Source: Deltaproteobacteria bacterium UBA1386
Lineage (GTDB): Bacteria > Desulfobacterota > Syntrophorhabdia > Syntrophorhabdales > Syntrophorhabdaceae
Assembly (NCBI GenBank): GCA_002305765.1
Contig: DBQU01000071.1
Location: 1-64,000, forward strand
Direction: 5' to 3'
Length of the DNA: 64,000 nucleotides
Shown: positions 10,267 to 19,021 of the stretch, one piece after another
How positions within the stretch are numbered: position 1 is the first letter of the stretch
Layout: the number at the start of each line of letters is the position of its first letter
The notes under the pieces: generated by a model
The model's input: the letters and a program-made list of their open reading frames with translations, nothing else
Told to the model about the DNA's origin: nothing
Databases searched by the model: none
Made by a program: the position numbers and the translations under genes

Positions 10267-11958
10267 CTAAACAAGAAGCATCTCTTTCAGGGACGCGCCG
10301 GCGGGGACCATGGGATAGACGCATTCCTCGGGACTCACGTGAACATCGATGAACGTGGGCCGCCCGTTCTTGAAGGCCTGCTTCAGGACCCTGTCGACAT
10401 CGGCCTCCTTCTCTATCCTGAGACCCACCGCGCCATACGCCTCGGCAACCTTGACGAAATCCGGCGAATGAAGGCGCGTCCACGTGTATCGCTTCTCATA
10501 GAAGAGCTCCTGCCACTGCCTGACCATGCCGAGGAAGCCGTTGTTGAGGATGATGACCTTGACGGGCAGGTTGTACTGCACGGCCGTCGCCAGTTCCTGG
10601 ATGTTCATCTGGATGCTGCCGTCTCCGGCGATGTCCACGACAAGGGATTTCGGAAACGCCACCTGGGCGCCTATGGCTGCGGGGAACCCGTAGCCCATCG
10701 TGCCGAGGCCGCCCGATGTGAGACACGTGCGGGGCTTGAGGAACTTGAAGAACTGGGCCGCCCACATCTGGTTCTGTCCCACCTCGGTGGTGATGATGGC
10801 CTTGCCCTTCGTCAGTTCGAAGACCCTTTCTATGACGTGCTGGGGCTTTAACGTGTCGTTTCTCTGATAGGTGAGGGGGTAGTCCTTCTTCCACTTTCCT
10901 ATCTTGTCCGTCCAGTCGGCGATGCTTCTGTGGTACTGCCGGTAGACCTCCTTTTCCTCTTCGACGATCTTCAGCATTTGCGTGAGGACATTGCGCGTGT
11001 CGCCCACTATGGGTATGTCGACCTTTATGTTCTTGCTTATCGATGTGGGATCGATATCGATGTGTATGATCCTGGCGTGTGGCGCGAATTCATCCGTTTT
11101 GCCCGTGGCCCTGTCGTCGAAGCGTGCCCCCATGGCGATGATGAGGTCCGATTCGGTGATGGCCATGTTCGCGGCATACGTCCCGTGCATGCCGAGCATG
11201 CCGAGAAAGAGCGGGTGGTTCCCCGGGATGCCGCCGAGGCCCATAAGGGTGTTCGTGACCGGTATGGACAGCGCTTCGGCGAACCGTGTCAATTCCTGCG
11301 AGGCATTGGACAGAATGACGCCTCCGCCGGTATAGAGAACGGGTCTTTTCGAGTGCATGATGAGGCGCATGGCCTTCTTTATCTGTCCCGTGTGGCCCAC
11401 GTAGGTGGGCTGATAGCTGCGGATGACCGCCTTCTCGGGATACTTGAAATCGCCGACCGCCGAGGACACGTCCTTGGGGATATCGACGAGGACGGGGCCC
11501 GGTCTTCCCGATGCTGCGATGTGAAAGGCCTCCTTGATGATGCGGGCAAGGTCCTTCACGTCCCTGACGAGGTAGCTGTGCTTCGTGCAGGGCCGGGTTA
11601 TGCCCACGATGTCCGCTTCCTGGAAGGCGTCGTTGCCGATGAGCATCGTGTTGACCTGACAGGAGAAGACGACGAGGGGTATGGAATCCATGTAAGCCGT
11701 GGCGATGCCCGTCACCGTGTTCGTCGCTCCGGGCCCGCTTGTCACGAGGGCGACGCCCACCCTGCCCGACGCCCGCGCGTACCCGTCAGCGGCATGGACC
11801 GCCGCCTGCTCGTGACGGACCACGACCTGATTGATCTGGCTTATGTCTGTCAGGGCATCCGTGATGTTGAGCGTAGCCCCTCCCGGATAGCAGAATATCG
11901 TGTCGATCCCTTCCGCCTTCAGGGATTCGACGAAGATCTGTGCGCCCGTTCTCTTCAA
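10267..11958 (-). CDS. ilvB: Acetolactate synthase large (catalytic) subunit
   Basis: IlvB is the thiamine-diphosphate and FAD enzyme that condenses pyruvate with pyruvate or 2-oxobutyrate. The 563-residue product has the catalytic glutamate at residue 50 in VVVRHEQAAVHAADGYARASG-type context. The ThDP and magnesium motif GDGSIQMNIQELATA lies near residue 445. The start is a TTG at 11958 with AAAGGAG upstream; the TTG overlaps the stop of the small upstream gene as TTGA. Co-expression with ilvN, ilvC, psd and pssA is expected from one promoter at 12181-12209. No T-box or peptide leader was recognised. Confidence 0.98.
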   Translation of the reverse strand: MKRTGAQIFVESLKAEGIDTIFCYPGGATLNITDALTDISQINQVVVRHEQAAVHAADGYARASGRVGVALVTSGPGATNTVTGIATAYMDSIPLVVFSCQVNTMLIGNDAFQEADIVGITRPCTKHSYLVRDVKDLARIIKEAFHIAASGRPGPVLVDIPKDVSSAVGDFKYPEKAVIRSYQPTYVGHTGQIKKAMRLIMHSKRPVLYTGGGVILSNASQELTRFAEALSIPVTNTLMGLGGIPGNHPLFLGMLGMHGTYAANMAITESDLIIAMGARFDDRATGKTDEFAPHARIIHIDIDPTSISKNIKVDIPIVGDTRNVLTQMLKIVEEEKEVYRQYHRSIADWTDKIGKWKKDYPLTYQRNDTLKPQHVIERVFELTKGKAIITTEVGQNQMWAAQFFKFLKPRTCLTSGGLGTMGYGFPAAIGAQVAFPKSLVVDIAGDGSIQMNIQELATAVQYNLPVKVIILNNGFLGMVRQWQELFYEKRYTWTRLHSPDFVKVAEAYGAVGLRIEKEADVDRVLKQAFKNGRPTFIDVHVSPEECVYPMVPAGASLKEMLLV

Positions 11959-12164
11959 TGTTTCTCCTTTCGCTGGAACGAGTTGACGAGACTCTCCATG
12001 AGGTCCTTGTAATAGAGTTTCTTCTTTTTCAAAACCTTCATCTCCCTCTCTTCCGCCTCGGTGAGATAGGATTTCTTCAGGAGCATCTGGATGCGCCGGT
12101 CTATGGTTGCATGCTGCCCCTTATACTGCCTGTACATTTCCTCATTACTTTCGACGGTGTCCAT
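11955..12164 (-). CDS. Small DUF465 (YdcH-like) helical protein
   Basis: The 69-residue product is almost wholly helical and charged. It matches the DUF465/YdcH pattern of two helices joined by a short turn: residues around HATIDRRIQMLLKKSYLT, then EEREMKVLKKKKLYYKDLM. The function of this family is unknown. The ATG at 12164 is favoured; a TTG further out would overlap the -35 box of the promoter. No Shine-Dalgarno site precedes the ATG, and the predicted transcript start is only about ten bases upstream, so initiation may be nearly leaderless. It is the first gene of the ilv operon and overlaps ilvB by four bases. Confidence 0.8.
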   Translation of the reverse strand: MDTVESNEEMYRQYKGQHATIDRRIQMLLKKSYLTEAEEREMKVLKKKKLYYKDLMESLVNSFQRKEKH

Positions 12165-12180
12165 AGGGATAGTGAACGAT

Positions 12181-12209
12181 ATGGTATAAGAAATACCTGA
12201 AAATGTCAA
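12181..12209 (-). promoter_or_regulatory. Promoter of the DUF465-ilvBNC-psd-pssA operon
   Basis: Read on the minus strand: TTGACA (12209-12204), 17 bases, TACCAT (12186-12181). A TATA-rich alternative overlaps the -10. The start codon of the first gene is only about 10 bases past the expected transcript start. Confidence 0.7.
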
Positions 12210-12270
12210 ATATTACTTGGACATATCGGCCCGCTCCCGGGAAGGCGACCGATGGCGTCGATCTTTCCGG

Positions 12271-12305
12271 AAAAGAAGGCGCCGGGCAGGGTCTCGGGCG
12301 CCTTC
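12271..12305 (-). terminator. Terminator-like hairpin after the DUF3313 gene
   Basis: GAAGGCGCC (275-283 of the 12-kb line) pairs perfectly with GGCGCCTTC (297-305) around a 13-base loop. On the minus strand it is followed by four T. It lies 18 bases past the DUF3313 stop and separates it from the ilv promoter. Confidence 0.65.
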
Positions 12306-12322
12306 ATCCCGTCGATATGCGG

Positions 12323-12994
12323 CTACTTGCCGACGGCCTCTACATCTTCCACGAACTTCCTCAGTCTTTCCGCCCAGAACTTGAATGCCTCGTCCGCCGA
12401 GCCCCATTTGCTGAACCTGTCCGTGAAACCCGCGGTCCTGTCGTCCACGGCGGCGGCTATGACATCATTCGTGGTAGTGTCGAGGACCATGACCTCCATG
12501 CTCGTCGCGCCCGAGCCGGACCATGAGCCGCCGGCCCCCTTCTTCACCAGGCTTATCGCGAGACCGACGGGGATGACCGACGTGATCGCGCTGACACCGG
12601 GCTTGTTCTGCTTGAGCCCGGTTATGGCAAAACGTATCCTCACGACATCGGGGCCGGGGTCCGACACGAAGATGGATTTGTCCTTAACGGCAGCCACCAC
12701 CGCCTTGTTGAGGCCATCTGCCAGGTCCTTCATGTCCTGGGGATCGATCCCCTTGTACACGGATTCGTCGCTGAAGAAGAAGACGGCGCTGTCGAGCATG
12801 ATCTTCTTGTATGTGCTGAAATCCACCCCCGGTTTCAGCCAGCGCTCCTTCACTCCCCCCTCGGGGCCGGGCTGCAGGTTCTGATAGTAGCCTTCAAGGA
12901 AACCGGAATACTTCTTGTCCGCTCCCGATGCCACGGACACCGCGAGGGCAAATCCCAGTACCAGTGCAAATGCGATTGTCGCCGCTCTTTTCAT
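12323..12994 (-). CDS. Exported DUF3313-family protein
   Basis: The 223-residue product begins with a clear Sec signal (MKRAAT, a hydrophobic core to about residue 23, then Ala-Ser-Gly-Ala). The mature part matches the DUF3313 type: SGFLEGYYQNLQPG near the start, a STYKKIMLDSAVFFF strand, and a long mixed alpha/beta body. This family is usually periplasmic or a lipoprotein of unknown role; no lipobox cysteine is seen here. The ATG at 12994 has GGGAG 7 bases upstream; an earlier ATG at 13015 only adds residues before the signal. It is a single-gene unit. Confidence 0.75.
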   Translation of the reverse strand: MKRAATIAFALVLGFALAVSVASGADKKYSGFLEGYYQNLQPGPEGGVKERWLKPGVDFSTYKKIMLDSAVFFFSDESVYKGIDPQDMKDLADGLNKAVVAAVKDKSIFVSDPGPDVVRIRFAITGLKQNKPGVSAITSVIPVGLAISLVKKGAGGSWSGSGATSMEVMVLDTTTNDVIAAAVDDRTAGFTDRFSKWGSADEAFKFWAERLRKFVEDVEAVGK

Positions 12995-13277
12995 GTTCTT
13001 CTCCCTGATCATCATAAACGTTGGCCGGCCTGCCTCACGTTCGCCGGACCTTCTTGCCTTCGTGCCTCACGATACCCGCTGCCCTGCGGCCGGTGAGGCC
13101 GCCCTCCTGTTGTGCCTGGATTCAGATATTTCCATTGTACATGAAGCAGGAGTTGTTTTCCAGTCCTCCTTGTTGTATACCCGTCTGGGACCGGCGTCGA
13201 ACGAGAGTGGAAAGGGCGGGAATGCCCTGAAATGATTGCGTCTATCGAGAATGAAGGTTCCCGGTGGCAAAGAAATG

Positions 13278-13306
13278 TTGAAAAATGTCCCGTATTGGCA
13301 TATAAA
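13278..13306 (+). promoter_or_regulatory. Promoter of the arn operon
   Basis: TTGAAA (13278-13283), 17 bases, TATAAA (13301-13306), an excellent sigma-70 match 46 bases before arnT. The whole 358-base gap 12995-13352 between divergent genes holds no credible coding sequence; apart from this promoter I see nothing specific in it. Confidence 0.75.
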
Positions 13307-13352
13307 ACTTCCTGTATTTTGACATGGTTGTAGTGTTTCGAAGCGAAAGATA

Positions 13353-14906
13353 ATGAAAATACGACTTACAGCGCTTATCATTCTCGCGGGCATCCTCTTT
13401 TTTTTCAATCTCGGGACCACCTCCCTGTGGGACCCCGATGAACCGCGTCAGGCCATCATGGCACGGGAGATGATGGACAGGGGGGACTATATCAGGCCCT
13501 ACCTCAACGGTATCCCGTACCTGGAGAAGCCGCCATTCTATTCATGGATGATCATCGCCGCGGCGAAGGCATGCGGCTCGGTCGATGAATTTGCCTCCCG
13601 GGCGCCCTCCGCGCTGGCGGCGCTCCTTACCGTGGTGATGACCTTTCTCCTGGGGTGCAGGCTCGGCGACGAACGCGCGGGTTTCTTCTCGGGGCTTGTT
13701 CTCGCGACCAATTACCAGTTCCTCTCCAACGCCAGGGAATCAGTGATGGACATGACCTTTGCCTTTTTCATCGGTCTTGCCATCTACCTGGCCTTTGTCT
13801 CACTGGAGAAGGGCAAGCGTCTCAACTTTGCCCTTTCCTTCATCCCCGGCGCTTTCGCGATACTCACGAAGGGACCGGCAGGACTTGTCATACCCGTCGG
13901 GGTCGTGTTCGTCTATCTCGTGTTCAAGAAGAGCCTCCGCCGCTACATAGTTCCCCTGGTGCTCGGCTCTGTCCTTGCAACCGCCATCGCCTCCGTGTGG
14001 TTCCTTGCCGCCGGCGAGAGCTACATCAGGGAGTTCATCCTTCATCAGAACGTGACCCGCTACACGAATGCCTTCGACCACCTGGAATCGCCCTGGTATT
14101 ACTTTCATAAACTTTTCTTCAATTTCATGCCCTGGAGCCTCTTCCTTCCCTTTGCCCTTTTCGGGGCCTGGAAACGGCGCTATGTTCTTCCCCTCCTCTG
14201 GTTCGTGCTCATCTTCCTTTTCTTCGAGCTGTCCCAGAGCAAGAGGGCGATCTATCTTCTCTCCGCCTATCCGGCACTCGCGCTTCTCACCGGGCTTTAC
14301 ATCAGGGACGCCTGGGACGGCCTCGTCGAAAGGGGTTGGACGAACACCGTCCTCAAAGCACTGGCGGTGCTGCTCGCTCTCATACCCGTCGGTGCCGTCA
14401 TCGCCATGTACGTGCTGCCCGAGGAGGATGTGGCGGTCTTCAGGGACGGGCCGCTGTCCCTGTATGTCTATCTTGCCGTGCTGTTTCTCGCGGCATGCGG
14501 TTTTCTCGTCATGCTTTTCAAGAGGAACAGGCACTTCGCCCTGGCCTTTTTCCTCTTCTTTCTTGTTTTCACCGGTTTTTTCTACGGCGCCTACTACATG
14601 CCCCTCGTCGACAGGACGTCGAAGTCCCTGACCCTCATCACGGACGCCCTCGGCGATGACGGACGAACGAAGAGGATATACACCTATGGTTTCAACTCCG
14701 CCGGCATCATATTCTACGTGGGGAAACCCGTCAAAGCCCTGAGCGATATTAAGGAGATAAAAGAAGACGAAAGTGATATACTACTCATTGTCGAAGAGAA
14801 ACCCACAATGCATCTCAGGGAGACTCTGGAGAAGTCCTTCGTGCCCGTGAAAAGGGTGAAGTACGAGAAGGAGCACTATATCTTCTATGTGAGGAAAAAT
14901 GGATGA
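13353..14906 (+). CDS. arnT: ArnT-like glycosyltransferase (lipid A 4-amino-4-deoxy-L-arabinose transferase family)
   Basis: ArnT transfers L-Ara4N from undecaprenyl phosphate to lipid A phosphates on the periplasmic side, lowering negative charge. The 517-residue product is a GT-C type enzyme with about a dozen hydrophobic helices. The first periplasmic loop has TTSLWDPDEPRQA, the acidic DE motif of the GT83/PMT family, and YLEKPPFYSW, which fits ArnT-like members. A short soluble C-terminal domain follows residue 420. Assignment rests on family features plus the four arn genes immediately downstream. It overlaps arnC by 8 bases. The start ATG has only a weak AAGCGAAAG site. Confidence 0.85.
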   Translation: MKIRLTALIILAGILFFFNLGTTSLWDPDEPRQAIMAREMMDRGDYIRPYLNGIPYLEKPPFYSWMIIAAAKACGSVDEFASRAPSALAALLTVVMTFLLGCRLGDERAGFFSGLVLATNYQFLSNARESVMDMTFAFFIGLAIYLAFVSLEKGKRLNFALSFIPGAFAILTKGPAGLVIPVGVVFVYLVFKKSLRRYIVPLVLGSVLATAIASVWFLAAGESYIREFILHQNVTRYTNAFDHLESPWYYFHKLFFNFMPWSLFLPFALFGAWKRRYVLPLLWFVLIFLFFELSQSKRAIYLLSAYPALALLTGLYIRDAWDGLVERGWTNTVLKALAVLLALIPVGAVIAMYVLPEEDVAVFRDGPLSLYVYLAVLFLAACGFLVMLFKRNRHFALAFFLFFLVFTGFFYGAYYMPLVDRTSKSLTLITDALGDDGRTKRIYTYGFNSAGIIFYVGKPVKALSDIKEIKEDESDILLIVEEKPTMHLRETLEKSFVPVKRVKYEKEHYIFYVRKNG

Positions 14907-15828
14907 GAAGCCCTATGTGTCCGTGCTTGTCCCCGTTCTGAACGAAGAGGAGTCGCTTCCGGAACTGAACGAACGGCTCCGCGACGCCCTGGCGGCCATT
15001 CACAGACCCTACGAGATCATCTATATAAACGACGGGAGCACGGACCGGACGGAGGAGATCCTCGAGGCCTTCCATCGCGAGGACGGACGGATCAAGGTCA
15101 TAGAGTTCAACAGGAATTACGGTCAGCATATGGCCCTTTTCGCCGGTTTCGATTTTGCCCGGGGCGAGATCGTCGTGACCATCGACGCCGACCTGCAGAA
15201 CCCGCCCGAGGAGATCCCGAGGCTCGTGGCCAAGGCGGAAGAGGGCTACGAGGTCGTCGCCACGTACCGGAAACAGAGGAAGGATTCACTCTTCCGCAAG
15301 TTGCCTTCCTACATAGTCAACAGGATCACGGCAAAGCTCGTCGGTGTCCGTCTCAGGGACTATGGCTGTATGCTCAGGGCTTACCGGCGCAATATCGTCG
15401 ACTACATGAACATGTGCCCCGAATCGTCCAGCTTCATCCCGGCGCTTGCCAACACCTTTGCCAAGAGGATAACCGAGATAGAGGTCGGTCACGAGGAAAG
15501 GAAGAAAGGGACCTCCAAGTACAGTCCCTTCAAGCTATTCAGGCTCAATTTCGACCTCATGACGAACTTTTCTCTCCTGCCCATACAGTTCATCAGCATG
15601 CTCGGTGTGGTCATCGCCTTTCTCGGCCTTGCCTTCGCCATTTTCCTCATGGTGCGGCGGCTCCTCATAGGCCCTGAGGGGGAGGGAACCTTCACCCTCT
15701 TCGGCGTGCTCTTCTTCTTCATAGGCATACAGATCTTCGCCCTGGGGGTCATCGGCGAGTACGTCGGCCGGATATACCAGGAAGTGAGGCGGCGCCCACG
15801 GTACATCATCAAGAAGGAATACATGTGA
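14899..15828 (+). CDS. arnC: ArnC-like undecaprenyl-phosphate 4-deoxy-4-formamido-L-arabinose transferase
   Basis: ArnC moves formylated L-Ara4N from UDP to undecaprenyl phosphate on the cytoplasmic face. The 309-residue GT2 enzyme starts with VSVLVPVLNEEESLPEL, has the INDGSTDRT nucleotide motif near residue 43 and VTIDADLQNPPEEIP (DXD-like) near residue 94. Two membrane helices lie at about 235-255 and 270-290, as in ArnC and DPM1-like proteins. The start codon overlaps the end of arnT. A more general GtrB-type dolichol-phosphate transferase would look alike; the neighbours argue for ArnC. Confidence 0.88.
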   Translation: MDEKPYVSVLVPVLNEEESLPELNERLRDALAAIHRPYEIIYINDGSTDRTEEILEAFHREDGRIKVIEFNRNYGQHMALFAGFDFARGEIVVTIDADLQNPPEEIPRLVAKAEEGYEVVATYRKQRKDSLFRKLPSYIVNRITAKLVGVRLRDYGCMLRAYRRNIVDYMNMCPESSSFIPALANTFAKRITEIEVGHEERKKGTSKYSPFKLFRLNFDLMTNFSLLPIQFISMLGVVIAFLGLAFAIFLMVRRLLIGPEGEGTFTLFGVLFFFIGIQIFALGVIGEYVGRIYQEVRRRPRYIIKKEYM

Positions 15829-16748
15829 GAGCTGTCGTATTCGCATACCAGGAGATCGGCTACGTCTGTCTGGAAGAGCTCCTTGGCACCGGTGCCGACG
15901 TCGCCTGTCTTTTCACCCATGATGACGACCCCGGCGAAGAGATCTGGTTCCGCAGACCCGTGGAGCTCGCGCGGGAGTATGGAATTCCCGTATACATGCC
16001 GGAGAGCCTGAACGAGGAGAGGTGGATCGCCCTCATCCGCGATATGCGCCCGGACATAGTGTTCTCCTTCTACTACCGCAAGATGATCCCGAAGGCCATC
16101 CTGGACATACCGCGCATCGGCGCCTTCAACCTTCACGGTTCCCTTCTTCCGCAATACCGCGGCCGCTGTCCCGTCAACTGGGTCCTCATAGCAGGCGAGG
16201 AGCGCACGGGCGTGACCCTTCATTTCATGGTGGAAAAACCGGACGCGGGCGATATCGTCGCGCAGAAAGAGGTTCCCATCGCCTTCGAAGACGACGTCTT
16301 CTCTGTGTACATGAAGCTCGTCGGAGCTGCGCGGGAGTTGATGCAGGATGTCCTGCCAGGTCTTCAGGCCGGGACCTTCACGAGAAGGGTGCAGGCGGGA
16401 CCGTCCTCCTATTTCGGGGGCCGCAAGCCCGAGGACGGTCTCATCGACTGGACGAAGGATTCACTGTCCATATACAACCTCACCCGCGCGGTGACCCATC
16501 CCTACCCGGGGGCCTTCACCTACCTTGACGGGGAAAAGCTCTTTATCTGGAAGGCATACCCCGAGAATGTCTCTCCACGGGACGTCCCCCCGGGGATGGT
16601 GATATCGGAGGACCCTCTTCTCGTGCGGACCGGTTCGGGTTCCCTGCGCCTCGTCCTGGCCCAGGTCGAAGGTGAGCAGGAGATGGACGCCGTCGAACTG
16701 GTGTCTTCCCGTGTCTTGAAAAACAAAATTCTAGGAGGTCACCCTTGA
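15825..16748 (+). CDS. arnA: UDP-L-Ara4N formyltransferase (ArnA N-terminal domain as a separate protein)
   Basis: In E. coli this activity is the N-terminal half of bifunctional ArnA; here it is a stand-alone 307-residue protein. Formyltransferase residues are in place: AFNLHGSLLPQYRGR has the Asn and His of the active site, and EKPDAGDIVAQ has the catalytic Asp. It uses 10-formyl-tetrahydrofolate to formylate UDP-L-Ara4N, which pulls the pathway forward. The start is a GTG that overlaps the arnC stop as GTGA. The next gene encodes the other half of ArnA. Confidence 0.92.
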   Translation: MRAVVFAYQEIGYVCLEELLGTGADVACLFTHDDDPGEEIWFRRPVELAREYGIPVYMPESLNEERWIALIRDMRPDIVFSFYYRKMIPKAILDIPRIGAFNLHGSLLPQYRGRCPVNWVLIAGEERTGVTLHFMVEKPDAGDIVAQKEVPIAFEDDVFSVYMKLVGAARELMQDVLPGLQAGTFTRRVQAGPSSYFGGRKPEDGLIDWTKDSLSIYNLTRAVTHPYPGAFTYLDGEKLFIWKAYPENVSPRDVPPGMVISEDPLLVRTGSGSLRLVLAQVEGEQEMDAVELVSSRVLKNKILGGHP

Positions 16749-17788
16749 GACTCTTGGTGCTCGGAGTGAACGGATTCATCGGCAATGCCCTCGCGGAACA
16801 CGTGCTCAACGAAACGGATTGGGAGATCTACGGACTGGACATTCGCAACGACAAGCTTGGCGAGTGTCTCGGCCATGAACGCTTCCACTACGTTGAAGGC
16901 GACATCTCGATAAACAGGGAATGGATAGAATACCACGTCAAGAAGTGCGACGTCGTCATGCCCCTCGTGGCCATCGCGACACCAATGACATACGTGAGGG
17001 AGCCTCTTCGCGTCTTTGAACTCGATTTCGAGGAGAACCTCAAGGTCGTCCGTCTCTGCGTCAAGTACGGCAAGAGACTCCTCTTCCCATCCACCTCGGA
17101 GGTGTACGGGATGTCCCCCGACACGGAGTTCACCGAGGACGGCAGTCCCCTTGTCCTCGGTCCCATCAACAAGCAGCGATGGATCTACAGCGCGTCGAAG
17201 CAGCTTCTCGACAGGGTCATCTGGGCGTATGGTTTTCAGCACGGCCTCAGGTTCACCCTCTTCCGACCCTTCAACTGGATAGGTCCCAAGCTTGACGAAT
17301 TGACCACGGACCCGGAAAAAGAGGGAAGCTCCCGGGTGGTGACGCAGTTCATCAGCAGCCTCTTTCTTGCCGAACCCATCCGGCTCGTGGACGGAGGTTC
17401 GCAGAAACGGTGCTTCACCTATATCGATGACGGCATCGCGTGCCTCATGCGGATCATAGAGAACAAAGAAGACCGTTGCAACGGCCAGATCTTCAACATC
17501 GGCAACCCGCTGAACGAGGCGACTGTGAAAGACCTTGCCATCAAGCTGAAGACGATGTTCACGGAGGATGCGAGGACAAAGCACTACACGAGACACTCCG
17601 AGATCATCGAGGTCTACTCCCGGGATTTCTATGGCGAGGGCTACCAGGATATCGACCGCAGGGTCCCCTCCATAGCGAAGGCGAGAGAGATCCTCGGCTG
17701 GGAACCCGTCGTGGATCTCGACACGGCCCTCAGGAAGACGCTCGACTACTACCTGGAAACGAGCCTCCCCGGAGAGACGGACAGGTAG
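16745..17788 (+). CDS. arnA: UDP-glucuronate decarboxylase/dehydrogenase (ArnA C-terminal domain as a separate protein)
   Basis: This 347-residue SDR enzyme oxidatively decarboxylates UDP-glucuronate to UDP-4-keto-pentose. The Rossmann motif is GVNGFIGNALAEHVL at residues 7-21. The ArnA-specific active-site block is well preserved: LFPSTSEVYGM (Ser and Glu) and NKQRWIYSASKQLLDRVIWA (Tyr-X3-Lys). The Arg in DIDRRVPSI matches the decarboxylation arginine of ArnA. The TTG start at 16745 has AGGAGG seven bases upstream and overlaps the preceding stop as TTGA. It must act with an ArnB aminotransferase, which is not in this window. Confidence 0.93.
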   Translation: MRLLVLGVNGFIGNALAEHVLNETDWEIYGLDIRNDKLGECLGHERFHYVEGDISINREWIEYHVKKCDVVMPLVAIATPMTYVREPLRVFELDFEENLKVVRLCVKYGKRLLFPSTSEVYGMSPDTEFTEDGSPLVLGPINKQRWIYSASKQLLDRVIWAYGFQHGLRFTLFRPFNWIGPKLDELTTDPEKEGSSRVVTQFISSLFLAEPIRLVDGGSQKRCFTYIDDGIACLMRIIENKEDRCNGQIFNIGNPLNEATVKDLAIKLKTMFTEDARTKHYTRHSEIIEVYSRDFYGEGYQDIDRRVPSIAKAREILGWEPVVDLDTALRKTLDYYLETSLPGETDR

Positions 17789-17795
17789 GGCGCTT

Positions 17796-18695
17796 TTGAG
17801 CGGGACCATAGGGATCAAGGTCGATGTGGACACCTTCCAGGGCATGCGCAACGGCGTGCCCGTCCTTCTCGACATATTCCGGCGCCACGATGTGAGGGCG
17901 AGTTTCTTCGTCCCCATGGGAAAGGACAACACAGGCAGGACCGTAAAGAGGGTCTTCACCCGCAAGGGTTTTCTCAAGAAGGCGGGCCGTGTGGGGGTTC
18001 TGAGCACCTACGGCGTGAAAACCCTCATGTACGGCCTCGTCCTGCCGGGGCCCCAGATCGCGCGCGGAAACATAACCCTCATCAGGAGGATCCTCGATGG
18101 CGGTCATGAACTGGGCATACACGGCCATGACCATGTCCGCTGGCACGATTCCATCAAGCATTTTGACGAAGCAGAGACCCGCCGGGAGGTCGACCGGCTG
18201 CTCACCGTCTACCGGATGGTCGTCGGAGAGGAGGCCCGTTCCTTCGCAGCCCCGGGATGGATGATAAACCCCTTCGTGCTCAAGGTCTTCGAGGAAAAGG
18301 GATTGGTGTATTCCAGCGACACCCGGGGTCTGTGCCCCTTCTATCCGGAAATGGGTGGGATCCGGTTCTCGATAGTCCAGATCCCGACGACCCTTCCAAC
18401 CCTGGATGAAGTCATCGGGGTCGTAAGCGCCGAGGAAAAGACCCTCGTCGACCATTACCTCGGCCTCCTGGCCGATGGCCTCAATGTTCTGACGGTCCAC
18501 ACCGAACTCGAAGGCAAGCGCTGGAGCGGGTTCCTCGATGCTTTTCTCGCAGAGGCCGGGAAGCGGGGTTTCGCCTTCAAACCCCTCATGGACATCGCCC
18601 GTGAGTTCAAGAACACGCCCGACGGCCCCGTATGCGCCATAGAGTACGGTTCCGTCCCCGGCCGCGCCGGGGAAGTGTGCTGTCAGGGAAGATAG
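17796..18695 (+). CDS. arnD: ArnD-like deformylase (polysaccharide deacetylase family)
   Basis: ArnD removes the formyl group from undecaprenyl-phosphate L-Ara4FN so the sugar can be flipped. The 299-residue NodB-fold protein has GIKVDVDTFQGM with the metal Asp at residue 10, ELGIHGHDHVRWHD with the two metal histidines near residues 110-114, and RSFAAPGWM. These details match ArnD better than chitin or peptidoglycan deacetylases. The TTG at 17796 is preceded by TAGGG. The last base of its TAG stop is the first base of a repeat array. It is the last gene of the arn operon; no ArnE/F flippase follows. Confidence 0.9.
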   Translation: MSGTIGIKVDVDTFQGMRNGVPVLLDIFRRHDVRASFFVPMGKDNTGRTVKRVFTRKGFLKKAGRVGVLSTYGVKTLMYGLVLPGPQIARGNITLIRRILDGGHELGIHGHDHVRWHDSIKHFDEAETRREVDRLLTVYRMVVGEEARSFAAPGWMINPFVLKVFEEKGLVYSSDTRGLCPFYPEMGGIRFSIVQIPTTLPTLDEVIGVVSAEEKTLVDHYLGLLADGLNVLTVHTELEGKRWSGFLDAFLAEAGKRGFAFKPLMDIAREFKNTPDGPVCAIEYGSVPGRAGEVCCQGR

Positions 18696-18925
18696 TTCAA
18701 GGGTTCAAAAGTTCAAGAGTTCAAGGGGTCGGACAGGCCGTGGTTGTACTTCGCCGTCGATGAGCGACGTCTTTTGGAGCCTTCACTGGCGCAAGCTGCT
18801 TCAATGGAAAGTGCGGCAAGAGAACTTCCCCATTTCCGGATAAAGTCCGAAATAGTGGCAAAGAGGACTCCTTACCGGGTCATCCCTTTCATCCCTTGAA
18901 CCTTTGAACTCTTGAACCTTTGAAC
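18695..18925. repeat. Inverted octamer array, GTTCAAGG family (fills most of the arnD-dodecin gap)
   Basis: Four 8-base units (GTTCAAGG, GTTCAAAA, GTTCAAGA, GTTCAAGG) run from 18695 to 18726. The complementary arm at 18893-18925 has four CTTGAAC/TTTGAAC units. About 165 bases separate the arms and include a smaller imperfect hairpin around 18831-18852. No coding sequence is credible in the 326-base gap 18696-19021. Confidence 0.85.
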
Positions 18926-18948
18926 GTTTTCTTAAGGGATTTCCTTGA

Positions 18949-18978
18949 TTGACAGATTTCTTTTCTGTGCTATATAAG
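18949..18978 (+). promoter_or_regulatory. Promoter of the dodecin gene
   Basis: TTGACA (18949-18954), 16-18 bases, TATATAAG (18971-18978). It is close to consensus and about 45 bases upstream of the start codon. Confidence 0.8.
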
Positions 18979-19021
18979 AGCCTATAACCTGCTTTTAGAA
19001 AATACAAGAAAGGAGGCGAAT

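Noticed and set aside
12165..12240. T-box, attenuator or leucine leader ahead of the ilv operon
   Set aside because: The predicted leader is only about ten bases and has no peptide or T-box motif.
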